Shown here: positions 35,720 through 45,700 of the stretch, one piece after another
Numbering within the stretch: the stretch's first letter is position 1
Layout of the letters: every line of letters begins with the position of its first letter
Assembly (NCBI RefSeq): GCF_004361835.1
Contig: NZ_SNWD01000003.1
Coordinates: forward strand, 1 to 64,000
Reading direction: 5' to 3'
Origin: Stakelama pacifica
Lineage (GTDB): Bacteria > Pseudomonadota > Alphaproteobacteria > Sphingomonadales > Sphingomonadaceae
Length of the DNA: 64,000 bases
Notes under the pieces: model-generated
What the model was told of the DNA's origin: nothing
Databases searched by the model: none
Seen by the model: only the letters and a program-made list of their open reading frames with translations
Translations under genes and position numbers: made by a program

Positions 35720-37437
35720 AGCGGCTTCTCCTTCCCCTTCTCTATCTCGCCTGCGCCTGTCTGCCGGCAAGCGTCTCGGCCCAAACCACGACCGATGCCG
35801 CCAAGGCAGACGGCAAGGCGTTCGGGCGCGATCAGGCGGCCGCTGCGCAGAGCGCGGCGACGACCGACCCGGATGCAAACCGCATTCCCAATTTCGGGGG
35901 AGTGCCGAACCAGTCGGGCTATTTCGACGATCCCGACCGGATGGCGCGTGAAGCCGCGAGCCAGGCAACGGCGAACACCGGCTACCGGACCATGCGCGAT
36001 TCCATGGATCGCCGTGCGCAGTTCGCGCCCCAGGACCTCGACGCGGTTGTCGCGCGCAGCAATGTCATCAACGACGATCCGCTCTCCTACACCAGCGGCA
36101 TGAGCATCAGCGGGAGCCAGGGCCGCTGCGTCCCCCTGCCTCCGGGAACCGGCACCGCAGCGCGCTACATGGCGACCTGCAACGTTGGCTATACCGCGAC
36201 CCAGGAGACCAGAAGCTGCCCGGTGAGGCTGGATGCCACGATCGAGCAGCGGCAGGTCTATGGCTACTACTGCGTCGGCGGGAGCGGCGTCGATCCGGCG
36301 TCGATCTACAATTGCAATCGCTACCCGGCGCCGCAGTGCACGGTCACGCAGTCCTATCCGATCAATCTGTGCGATCCCTATCTCGGTATCTACTGGGGCT
36401 GCAACTCGGGCGACCTACGCGTCGATCTCGTGAGCTGCACCGCGCCGGTCGATGGCGCGACACCCTACAGCGTGACCGGCGAGAATGTCGTCACGACAAG
36501 CCGCGATGAAAGCCAGTGCGCGGGTTTTGCTGCAGACAATTCATGTCAGCAGGACACCGAGACCTGCACCGACAGCGATCCGGTCACCCGGATCGTCGAC
36601 GGCATCGCGGTCACCCAGCCCTGCTGGGCGTGGTCGCGCAGCTATACCTGCGCCCAATTTACGCAAGCTCAGGACTGCCAGACGCTGGAAAGCACGCCCG
36701 GCTGCTCGCTGGTGCGCGAAGACTGCCTTTCGGGTGAGCCCTGTCGGACCTGGGAGCGGGTCTACGACTGCCCGGTCCCGGACCAGCCTGCCGATACCAG
36801 CCAGTTTATCTGCGACGGCGACGTCTATTGCATCGATGGCTCCTGCGAGACGATCGAGCGCGAGGCCAACGACGAGTTCAAGGACGCAGTCGTCGCGCTC
36901 AACGCGATGGACCAGGCACGGCGCGAGTTCGATCCCGACACGCTCACCCTGTTCAAGGGCACGCGCAATACCTGCTCATCCAAAGTCTTCGGCGTGCTCA
37001 ATTGCTGCAAGGGTAAAGGCTTCCCGCTCATTCCGGGTATCCAGCTGCTCGTCGCGCTCGGCTGCAGCCGCGAGGAAATGCTGCTTCACCAGCGCGATGC
37101 GCAGGGCCTGTGCGCCTATGTCGGGACCTATTGCTCGGACAGCTTCCTGGGCGTCTGCCTCACCAAGAAGAAGGTCTATTGCTGCTTTGAATCCAAGCTT
37201 TCGCGGATCCTGCAGGAACAGGGGCGCCAGCAGCTGAACAAGCCCTGGGGCAAGCCCAAGACCGAGCAGTGCCTTGGCTTTACCATCGACGAGTTTTCGC
37301 GGCTCGATCTCTCGAAGATGGATTTTAGCGAGGTCTACGCCGAATTCACCGACGCCGCGCGCCTGCCGGACGAACTCCAGGCCGCCACCGAAATCCAGCA
37401 GAAAATCGAGGACTATTATGCCCGCGCCAGCCAATAA
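35716..37437 (+). CDS. traN: TraN, mating-pair stabilisation protein
   Basis: This 573-residue exported protein is very rich in cysteines (over 35), with a signal peptide (LLLPLLYLACACLPASVSAQ) and repeated Cys-pair modules (for example CSLVREDCLSGEPCRTWERVYDCPV). The conserved C-terminal TraN block includes CSSKVFGVLNCCKGKG and AYVGTYCSDSFLGVCLTKKKVYCCFESKLSRILQEQGRQQL. TraN is an outer-membrane adhesin contacting the recipient cell. The central Cys modules are the recipient-specific part in F-like systems. Starts in an ATGA overlap. Confidence 0.93.
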   Translation: MKRLLLPLLYLACACLPASVSAQTTTDAAKADGKAFGRDQAAAAQSAATTDPDANRIPNFGGVPNQSGYFDDPDRMAREAASQATANTGYRTMRDSMDRRAQFAPQDLDAVVARSNVINDDPLSYTSGMSISGSQGRCVPLPPGTGTAARYMATCNVGYTATQETRSCPVRLDATIEQRQVYGYYCVGGSGVDPASIYNCNRYPAPQCTVTQSYPINLCDPYLGIYWGCNSGDLRVDLVSCTAPVDGATPYSVTGENVVTTSRDESQCAGFAADNSCQQDTETCTDSDPVTRIVDGIAVTQPCWAWSRSYTCAQFTQAQDCQTLESTPGCSLVREDCLSGEPCRTWERVYDCPVPDQPADTSQFICDGDVYCIDGSCETIEREANDEFKDAVVALNAMDQARREFDPDTLTLFKGTRNTCSSKVFGVLNCCKGKGFPLIPGIQLLVALGCSREEMLLHQRDAQGLCAYVGTYCSDSFLGVCLTKKKVYCCFESKLSRILQEQGRQQLNKPWGKPKTEQCLGFTIDEFSRLDLSKMDFSEVYAEFTDAARLPDELQAATEIQQKIEDYYARASQ

Positions 37438-38254
37438 GGCCGCCCGGCGGCTGCTTGCCGCCTTCCTCTCGCTCACCGCTGTTGCGCCCGCGCTCAGTGC
37501 TCCGGCACGCGGGCAGGAACCGCCCCTGGTCACGACCAGCGACAGCCAGGACAGCTTCTACTGCGAGGAGCGACGACTTGGTTACTGGTTCTATTGCACC
37601 AGGCCCAAGCCGCCCGAAGGGCAGGAGGAGGCATCCGAGCCTGATCCGAGTGCGACGAGCCGGCTCGATGCCATCACGGCAAATCTACGCGAACTGAAAG
37701 CCAAGGCGATTCTCGAGCCGACGCCGGCCAATGTGACGGCCTATATCCGCTTCCAGCGCGCTCAGCTCGACCGGGCATCTCTGTTTAGCGATGTCTGGCA
37801 GCGGGCGATCTGGCAGGATCCTGACCTCGACTATACGCTCCAGCGTCCGGTCTCGACGCTCGGCAAGCGCCAGTGGCAGGACTCGCGCAACGCCGAGCGC
37901 AATGCGGTGATGGCGCAGCTGTCCGAACGCTACGGGCTGTTCTACTTCTTCGCCCAGAGCTGCGGCGCCTGCGAAGTCATGTCGCCGATCGTCCAGAGCG
38001 TCGCTTCGACCTGGCACATCACGGTGCGCGCGATTTCGACCGACGGTGGCCCCTCGCGCCATTTCCCGAACTACACTGTCGAGACCAACCAGCGCAGCCG
38101 CATGGGGCTCGAACCCAAGGTCACGCCGGCGGTGGTGCTCTGGGATGCCGCCAAGGGCCAGCCCATCCCGATCGGTTACGGCGTGATGAGCGCCGACGAG
38201 CTGCAGGACCGCATTTACCTCCTCACATCGAAGGAAGCCGGACGTGACTACTAG
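37418..38254 (+). CDS. traF: TraF, thioredoxin-like pilus assembly protein
   Basis: This 278-residue exported protein has a signal peptide ending LSAPARGQ. The N-terminal TraF motif is DSFYCEERRLGYWFYC, and the C-terminal thioredoxin fold carries FFAQSCGACEVMSPIV (Cys182-Cys185). Many TraF relatives keep the fold without the Cys pair; here the CGAC pair is present, so redox activity is plausible. ATG 37418 lies inside the traN end. It ends across the traH start. Confidence 0.9.
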   Translation: MPAPANKAARRLLAAFLSLTAVAPALSAPARGQEPPLVTTSDSQDSFYCEERRLGYWFYCTRPKPPEGQEEASEPDPSATSRLDAITANLRELKAKAILEPTPANVTAYIRFQRAQLDRASLFSDVWQRAIWQDPDLDYTLQRPVSTLGKRQWQDSRNAERNAVMAQLSERYGLFYFFAQSCGACEVMSPIVQSVASTWHITVRAISTDGGPSRHFPNYTVETNQRSRMGLEPKVTPAVVLWDAAKGQPIPIGYGVMSADELQDRIYLLTSKEAGRDY

Positions 38255-39680
38255 GATGAAACGTGCCGTCGCCGCGATCCTCGCGGCTACTCTCCCCCTT
38301 ACCAGCGCATCGGCCGATGTCGGCAGTTCGATGGACTCGTTCCTCAACGATGTTGGCGGCGCCGCTAACGTCAATGGGCCGACCGCGTTCGAGGGCCAAT
38401 CGGCAGGCTATTACAGCCTCGGCAACGTCTGGACGCGCTTCCCGCAGAAGACGACCAACATCGCCAATCTGCAACTGCCGCGCGCCCGTGCGGGCTGCGG
38501 CGGCATCGACATCTTTGCCGGATCCTTCAGCTTCATCAACGCGAGCGAGATCGTCGCAATGCTGAAGGCTGTCGCCAACAATGCGGTCGGCTTTGCTTTC
38601 AGCCTGGCGATCGACACGGTCTGCCCGGAATGCTCGAAGATCATGCAGGAGTTCAGCCAGAAGGCTCAGCTCATGAACAACCTCAACATCAACTCCTGCG
38701 AAATGGCGCAGGGACTGGTGGGCGGCATCTGGCCCAAGGGCGATCTGGCCGACAAGGCGATCTGCGAGGCGATCGGCAATTCGGAAGGCATCTTCACCGA
38801 CTATGCAGCCGCCAAGCACGGGTGCGGCACCAAAGGCCAGCGGTCGAGCACGACGGCGCAGGGCTCGGGCAAATATGACGACGTCAATCCCGCCGTGGCG
38901 AGAAACTACACCTGGACGATCCTCAAAAAGTCCGCATTCTTTTCGCCGAATGGCACTTTCGACGAGGAACTTGCCGAATATGCGATGACGCTCCTGGGCA
39001 CGATCATCTACGTCCCGCCGAAGGACGACGAGCCGGGCAAGTTCGTGCCGATCGTCGGGGAAGCGTCCTCCACGCTGGTCACCTCACTACTCGATGGGAC
39101 GAGCAGCGGGAACGTCCTGATCTTCGACTGCGACGAGCCGGACAAGTGCCTCGATCCAGGCTTCAAGTCGCTCAGCCTTCCCGCATCGAAGGCGCTGCGC
39201 CCGCGGGTTGCAGCCCTGATTGCCGGTATGGTCCAGGCGATCCATGAGGATACCGCGATCACCGATGCACAGAAAGAGCTGCTCCAGGTCGCTTCGATCC
39301 CGCTCTACAAGATCCTGACGGTCCAGGCGGCCTATGGCCGCGGCATGCCAACCGACGATCGCGAGACACTGGCGGAGATCGCGAGCGTCGATCTTCTGTT
39401 CGCCGTCCTCGACCGGATCGTCAGCGAAGCGGGCCGCTCAATGTCGAGCTTCATCGGCGCGGACGAGGCCAAGATCGCGATGTGGCAGGGCCAGGTGAAT
39501 GTCGTTCGGCAGGCACTCGCCGACCGGCAGGCGAACACGCATCTGAAGGTCAACGCCATCATGCAGATCATCGAGAAGACCGCGTTCATCGAGAACGTGC
39601 TCGCTGCCTCGATGTCGCCCGGCATGGCCGCCTCGCTCGACTGGTCGCGCGGCGTGCAGTCGCGCGCCCTTACCCACTGA
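38244..39680 (+). CDS. traH: TraH, pilus assembly protein
   Basis: This 478-residue exported protein has a signal peptide (RAVAAILAATLPLTSASAD) and the TraH patterns SMDSFLNDVGGAANVNGPTAF, ARAGCGGIDIFAGSFSFI and CPECSKIMQEFSQKAQLMNNLNINSCE. TraH acts at the outer membrane with TraF and TraW in pilus extension. GTG 38244 has GGAAG upstream; ATG 38256 is an alternative. It overlaps traF by 11 bases. Confidence 0.92.
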   Translation: MTTRMKRAVAAILAATLPLTSASADVGSSMDSFLNDVGGAANVNGPTAFEGQSAGYYSLGNVWTRFPQKTTNIANLQLPRARAGCGGIDIFAGSFSFINASEIVAMLKAVANNAVGFAFSLAIDTVCPECSKIMQEFSQKAQLMNNLNINSCEMAQGLVGGIWPKGDLADKAICEAIGNSEGIFTDYAAAKHGCGTKGQRSSTTAQGSGKYDDVNPAVARNYTWTILKKSAFFSPNGTFDEELAEYAMTLLGTIIYVPPKDDEPGKFVPIVGEASSTLVTSLLDGTSSGNVLIFDCDEPDKCLDPGFKSLSLPASKALRPRVAALIAGMVQAIHEDTAITDAQKELLQVASIPLYKILTVQAAYGRGMPTDDRETLAEIASVDLLFAVLDRIVSEAGRSMSSFIGADEAKIAMWQGQVNVVRQALADRQANTHLKVNAIMQIIEKTAFIENVLAASMSPGMAASLDWSRGVQSRALTH

Positions 39681-39719
39681 TCCCTTTCTGCGCGCCGAAA
39701 GAGGCGGGAGCCCAGCATC

Positions 39720-42422
39720 ATGGTCGAGATTTTCACAGTTGGCGGCGGCGACTACCTGGTCAATGTCTTTCAGGCGGTCGCCGCCTGGACGGGCAATGGA
39801 GGCTACAAGAGCCTCCTGCAGGTCGTCATGGTCATGGGGCTTGGCCTCTCCGCCATAACGCTGGCGTTCAATCAGGATTGGCGGGCCTGGATCAACTGGT
39901 TCCTGGGCGCGACGCTGATCTATTCGTGCCTGATGGTGCCGCGGCTCGACGTCCATGTGACCGACCGGCTCAACCCTAGTCTTGCTCCGGCCAATGTCAG
40001 CAATGTGCCGCTGGGGCTTGCGCTGATGGCGAGCTTCACGAGCCAGGTCGGCGACTATCTGACCGGCTCGGCCGAGGTGGTCTTTGGGCTGCCGGGCGAT
40101 CTCAACTACTCGAAGAATGGCATGATCTACGGCGCGCGGCTCTACGATGCTACGCGGTCCTTGCGCATTTCCGACCCGGAATTTGCCGCCAATCTCGACG
40201 AGCATTTCCGGCAATGCGTGTTCTACGACGTGCTGCTTGGCCGATATTCGATGAAGGAGCTCGCCGAGACCAGCGACATCTGGACGACCATTGCGCCCGG
40301 TAGCCAGGCGCGGGCCCAGCGCTTTCTGACCCGCGACACCGGGACGGGTCAGGTGACTTCGAATATCATCACCTGCCGCGAAGCCTATGATGCGCTGAAC
40401 GCGCAGTGGGCCGGACTGATCGACGGCATGGGGACGGTCTTCGGACGCCAGCTTTATCCCAACCAGACCGCCGCCCTCGCCAAGGCCAAGCTCTTTGCTG
40501 ACCTTCCGGTGGCTTACCAGTACCTCACCGGGGTCTCGGCCAATGCGACCGAGATCTTCAAGCAGACGCTGACGATCAACGCGATGAGCCAGGCCATGCA
40601 TTCGATGGCGGCAACGAGCGGCGCGGGCAATGTCGATGTCTACGCCCAGACGCGCGCCGATATCCAGACCGAGCGGACCTACGGCTCGATTGCCAGCAAC
40701 GCGATGAAGTGGGTGCCGCTCCTCAATGTCGTGCTGACTGTGCTTTTCTACGCCCTGTTTCCGGTCCTCTTCCCCCTGTTCCTGTTGCCCAAGACCGGAC
40801 CGCTGGCACTCAAAGGCTATGTGACAGGTTTTTTCTACCTGGCGGCATGGGGACCGCTGTTCGTGATCCTGCACATGATGCTGATGTACAAAGGCGCCGC
40901 AGACATGAGCGCGGTTGCTGGAAGCAGCGGGCTCAGTCTTGCAAGCTTCACCGGCATGGCCGATGTGAACAGCGATATCGGGCTGCTCGCAGGCTATCTC
41001 ATCGCCTCGGTGCCGTTTCTGGCAGGCGGCGTCGCCAAGGGCGCCATGGCGATTTCGCACCATGCGACAAGCTATCTCAATCCGAGCCAGAACGCTGCCG
41101 AGGAAGCGGCGCGCGAGGCAAGCACGGGCAACGTCTCGCTGGGCAATACGAGCTTCGAGAATTCGAGCGTCCTGACGCGCCAGTTCGCACAAGGGACGAT
41201 CGCGCCAAGCTTCACCTATGGCGCGACGCAGACCCGGACATTCAGCGACACGGGCTCGATGACGACGAGTTTCCCCGAAGCCAGCTATGACCAGCTTCCC
41301 AACTCGAGCTATCCCTTCACGCCCAGCCTCGGACAGGAGTTCACCTCGCGCCTGTCGACGATGGCATCGCAAGCCCGCTCGAACAGCGAGAGCTATGCGA
41401 ACATTGCGACGGAATCGACCACCAGCGCGGTCACGAAGTTCCGGGAGCTGCGCAGCCAATTCAGCCGCGGATCGGCCTTCGAGAGCGCAACCGGCGCATC
41501 CAACTCCGACAGCATTCAGACCGCCTTCAACGAGGTCGACCAGGCATCGACAAACCTTCAGCGCCAGTTCGGCCTATCGCGGAGGGCCGCTGACGACATT
41601 TCGACCGCTTGGTTCCTTGGGGGCGAAGCCGGCGCCAGCGCTGGTGTCACGAACGGTGTGGCGTCTGCAAATGTCGGATTGAAAGGAGGCGGTACCCGCA
41701 CCTGGACCGACAGCGATATCGGCATCGCATCCGAAGATCGCTTACGCATCTTCGGCAGCCTCGCGCAGATGTCGGACAGTCGGAACTGGTCGAGCACGCG
41801 CGATGGATTTGTTCGCAGCGTCAACACCTCGTCGAGTTCCTCGATTTCGTCGACCGCGAGCGGCATGAACGCTTCGCTGACCGAGGCCCAGAGTTACAGC
41901 CGCGAAGCGCGGCGGGCTGAGGAACTGGCAAATCGCCTCGAAAGTCAGGCATCGTTCTTCGAAGGTAACAGCGCCGCAGGCAGCCTCAACCTGTCACAGG
42001 CCTACCGCGAATGGGGATTGGTCGAGATCGAGCGCAATCGCGACTTCTACGGCAATGTCCGATTCGACGACCTGACGTTTCAGCTCAGTCCGGAAGGTCA
42101 GGCGCTGCAGGGCAAATTCATCGAAAGCTACGCTGAACAGCTGCGCGACGGGATCGAGGACAGGCTCGTACTGACGCCAGGACAGCCAATCTCGCGCCCT
42201 TCGGTCACAGGACCCGGATCTGTACGCGGCCGCGCCCAAATCGGTGGAGGGGTCTCTGGAAACGTGCCGCAGGTGGACCCGGGCACTGTTCACGACGAAG
42301 TGCAGCGCGCGCAGAATGCCGGTCGCCAACGCATCCGCGGTTCCAGAGGCCGCCTCGATGCGGTTACCCGGGGCGCTCAGGGTGCGAGCGCAGAGTCGGC
42401 AGATGAGGTGAAGGAATGGTGA
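39720..42422 (+). CDS. traG: TraG, mating-pair stabilisation and pilus assembly membrane protein
   Basis: This 900-residue protein has an N-terminal half with several membrane helices (about residues 30-80 and 335-460), as in F TraG, where this part is enough for pilus assembly. A long Ser/Thr/Ala-rich periplasmic C-terminal half (residues 470-900) is needed for mating-pair stability in F. Standard opening is MVEIFTVGGGDYLVNVFQAVAAWTGNGGYKSLLQV. Last gene of the operon; it ends eight bases before the stop of a convergent small gene. Confidence 0.92.
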   Translation: MVEIFTVGGGDYLVNVFQAVAAWTGNGGYKSLLQVVMVMGLGLSAITLAFNQDWRAWINWFLGATLIYSCLMVPRLDVHVTDRLNPSLAPANVSNVPLGLALMASFTSQVGDYLTGSAEVVFGLPGDLNYSKNGMIYGARLYDATRSLRISDPEFAANLDEHFRQCVFYDVLLGRYSMKELAETSDIWTTIAPGSQARAQRFLTRDTGTGQVTSNIITCREAYDALNAQWAGLIDGMGTVFGRQLYPNQTAALAKAKLFADLPVAYQYLTGVSANATEIFKQTLTINAMSQAMHSMAATSGAGNVDVYAQTRADIQTERTYGSIASNAMKWVPLLNVVLTVLFYALFPVLFPLFLLPKTGPLALKGYVTGFFYLAAWGPLFVILHMMLMYKGAADMSAVAGSSGLSLASFTGMADVNSDIGLLAGYLIASVPFLAGGVAKGAMAISHHATSYLNPSQNAAEEAAREASTGNVSLGNTSFENSSVLTRQFAQGTIAPSFTYGATQTRTFSDTGSMTTSFPEASYDQLPNSSYPFTPSLGQEFTSRLSTMASQARSNSESYANIATESTTSAVTKFRELRSQFSRGSAFESATGASNSDSIQTAFNEVDQASTNLQRQFGLSRRAADDISTAWFLGGEAGASAGVTNGVASANVGLKGGGTRTWTDSDIGIASEDRLRIFGSLAQMSDSRNWSSTRDGFVRSVNTSSSSSISSTASGMNASLTEAQSYSREARRAEELANRLESQASFFEGNSAAGSLNLSQAYREWGLVEIERNRDFYGNVRFDDLTFQLSPEGQALQGKFIESYAEQLRDGIEDRLVLTPGQPISRPSVTGPGSVRGRAQIGGGVSGNVPQVDPGTVHDEVQRAQNAGRQRIRGSRGRLDAVTRGAQGASAESADEVKEW

Positions 42423-42430
42423 CAAAAAGA

Positions 42431-42649
42431 TCACCAGAGCCCAGCTGATGTCCCAGCCAAGTAAGCAAACCCTGCGGCAATCACCAGCAGTACCGTGATC
42501 GTGAGCTTCCGCCCCCAAGGATCAGCCCAGGACTTCTTGATCCGATACTCCATCAGGCGATTGTCACGGATCGCCTGATCGATCTCGGAAAAGCCAGCAA
42601 ACGCTTTTTCAGGCTGCCGGATAGCATCTTCAGTTTGATTGTCAGTCAT
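42431..42649 (-). CDS. small single-helix membrane protein, unknown
   Basis: This 72-residue protein has a charged N-terminal part (TDNQTEDAIRQPEKAFAGFSEIDQAIRDNRLMEYRIKKSW) and one C-terminal membrane helix (LTITVLLVIAAGFAYLAGTSAGLW). ATG 42649 is favoured over an upstream in-frame start because it opens a typical hydrophilic N-terminus. Convergent with traG, eight bases apart. No family recognised; an entry-exclusion or regulatory role cannot be judged. Confidence 0.5.
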   Translation of the reverse strand: MTDNQTEDAIRQPEKAFAGFSEIDQAIRDNRLMEYRIKKSWADPWGRKLTITVLLVIAAGFAYLAGTSAGLW

Positions 42650-42797
42650 AGCTGCACCCAATCTCGAACGGAGAGAACATACCAGAAACACGTGTGGAGC
42701 CTAGTGGATAATCATCGAAAAGGGCGGCACTAACCAACGGTCGCTTCCAACCTCTCCTTCTTTGGTGCCAAGAGCAGCCGTCTCGCTGTCGGGAAGA

Positions 42798-45700
42798 TCA
42801 TTGTGAATGAAAAAACCGCCGACAATAGTGGTAGGCTAGCCGATCGCGATAGTTGAGAATGTTGTCCTCGACGGTCGATATCAGGCAGCTTTCCGTGCCG
42901 CCGTTAGCCGGCCCACGAAGCCCTCGCCCCACCATCTGCATATACCTGACAGGACTGAACACAGGTCTAGAGATAAGGATCATGTCCGCCTTTGGCGCGT
43001 CGAACCCTGTCGTTAAGACGCTGTGATTGCATAGGACCTTCAACTCTCCGCTCTTGAAACGTTTGATGAAGTGCTGACGCGCCAATCTGTCCGTTTCCCC
43101 GCTCACTGCCGCGGCCGAACAACCAGCCAGGTGGAGACGTGCAGCAAGATACTGGGCGTGCTTTACCGAGTTCGCAAAGAGTAGGATCGACGACGCATCG
43201 CTGTTGATGACACATTCCAGGATGCGCTCGTTCCGGTCGGGATCGTTGCCGATTTCCTCGATCAAGCTGTCTGGTAGCTCCCCATACTGATCGAAATATT
43301 TGACTTGCTCGGGGGTCAGGCTGATCTGCCGATTATACCGGATCGGTGAGTAATGCAGGGCGGAGAGGACGCCTCTGCGGCGTAGACGCTCGTACAACGC
43401 TTCCTGGTCATGAGGCATCCAGCGCCGATCGAATCTCGCAGCCAAACGTTGCGATTCATCGTCATCGCGGCCGCGCCACGGAGTGGCGCTGAGCCCAATC
43501 ACCGGGGGCTCGGTCTCACGCTCGCTTTCACTGCCAGTCTGGACATCGAGCCATCGCAGCAACGAGCTATAGCTAGGTGCAATTGCATGGTGGCATTCAT
43601 CGATCACGACGACGCCCGGCTTTGCCAGCCACGAAAGGTGAGCAACCTCCAGACGCGCATTCAACGTCTGGATGCTGGCCACGACTACAACAGCTTCATT
43701 GCCTTCGGGCGGAGTGGGATTGTTTTGTCCTCCCCATAGCCTCACAATTCGGAGGTCTTCGCCGGGGGTACCGACATTCACCCATAGCTGACGGAAGCAT
43801 TGCACTGCTTGCTCGCAAAGCTCGTCGGTCTGCGCCACCCATAACGCAGTTCGCTTCTCGGAATTGTTCAGAACCAGTTTGACGACTGCTTCTGCAGCCA
43901 CACGAGTCTTGCCACCACCAGTTGGCAAGCTGACGACTGCACGGCGACGTCCTGATCTGGAATCTAGCAGCTCCCTCAAGCCCTCCAGGATTTCGTCCTG
44001 GTAATCATGCAGGTCTGGAAGATCGATTGGGCCACTGATTGTGAGCTCGGGTTCGCGTTTGACACTGGCGCTGGCTGCAAACTCTGCAGGAAACCCTAAC
44101 TCTAGCACAAACAGACGAGCAGGCTCTCCCCCCCACCTCTGCGGTGGCGCCAAACCCTGAGCAGCCAAGCGATCGGTAAGTTTGGCAAGGATACTTGGCC
44201 CAACCACAGCAAGTGACAGCCGCGCCCATTCAAGGTTCGATATCCGGCTTCCTGCGGCCTGACGTGCCGGCGCAGGCAGGACCGCCATCAGAGCCTCAGC
44301 CGAATCCCCGACCGCACAGAGTAGCCGCTCTTCGATGGTAGGCTGACTGCGGACGTGAGCCCGAGAATCGTCAACTCGTGTGGTCGCCAGCCGATCCATG
44401 AGGCTTGGCACATCGGTGAGAAGCATCCCGTGGCGGTCGAGCATGGTCAGCACGGCCAAGATCCGGTCGTTCCAGTGCAAGCCTTCGAAACGCTCACGAT
44501 CGAGCAGAAACAGGCCTGTCGCGTCACGGGCAATCGTCGGGCGCCCTTCGATCGGCCCCGTGGTTTCAGAAAGATCAGAAACCCAAACCGCATCCGCTTT
44601 GCGCGCATGCGCGTTCGCCAGTTCCTTGTTGCCAATGATCTTTCCAAGCTCCGGAAAAATATCGCGGAGCTTCAGAGGATCACTCAACCGGTCGGAGAAT
44701 CTGATCTCAGATTTTTTCTCCAATGTGCGCGCACCGGCATTGACCCATGCCTGAAGCGCTGCAGGTTCGAGACACACGACGCGGCCATCTGCTGAAACAG
44801 CGTCAACAGCAACGGGATCATCTGTGACATAGATTTGACTGAGTGGCATCGCGCCTTGCGAAGTCGGCACCATCTTGGGGACCTGGCCAAAGGTCGCGCC
44901 GAGCTCCCAAGCTGGCACTAGTTCCCGAAAATCGCCTTCGTAAGAGGCAAGGGTTGCGAATAGGTTCGGCCAAAGGTTCGAAGCTGTCGCATTATCCACT
45001 TCGGTTTTGTTGAAACCGATTTTCAGATCAACCGGGACGTCCAGCCACTCGTAGAACGCAGCAGTTGTCTCTGCCGCAGGGCCGCCGGCCAAGGCTAAGA
45101 CCGCAGTAAGGTCGCGGGATACCAGCTTCAATGGATAGACGTCTTGTCCGATCTGAATCCGACCAAATTCGTTCAGCCAATACAGGAACGGATGCCGCGA
45201 AGAGAATTTGGGATAGCTGTCCGAGCGCGTCGTATGGGCATAGGTGATCGTGCTCGAAAAAAGGCGCTCGTCCCTTGCGCATTCGATTAATTGGAGCGTC
45301 AACTCGGCCGCCAAGCTCCCGCCAAGGGATGGGAGCAGTCTCCATCCCGATGGCATTTCAATTCCTCGCCAAGATTCCAGCTCCAGGATATCCAGCAAAT
45401 GATGCCTGGGATTGCCGGTCATCTTGCGCCACCCGGCGGTCTTCACCGCGGAGAAAAACGGCGCCATTCGTTTGGCGAGGCGCTCAGCCCAGTCTGTGAC
45501 GGTCACTGTTTGAGCAGACGGAAACCTCTCGCGAAAGTGCTCCGGAATCCGCGGCCAATGCCCTGCATGCCAATTCTGGTCTAACTGCAAATGCGCTGGA
45601 GCGTCGTCACGCTCATGCTCGCCAAGAAGGACCAACTCGCTGCGCGGTGTAAAGGACCCGCTCAGGTTGCGTAGGCAGAGTTCTTCATCGCCATAAACTT

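Noticed and set aside
39438..41459. Minus-strand ORF of 673 codons across traH and traG
   Set aside because: Spans two real genes and their junction on the other strand; no motif or ribosome site.
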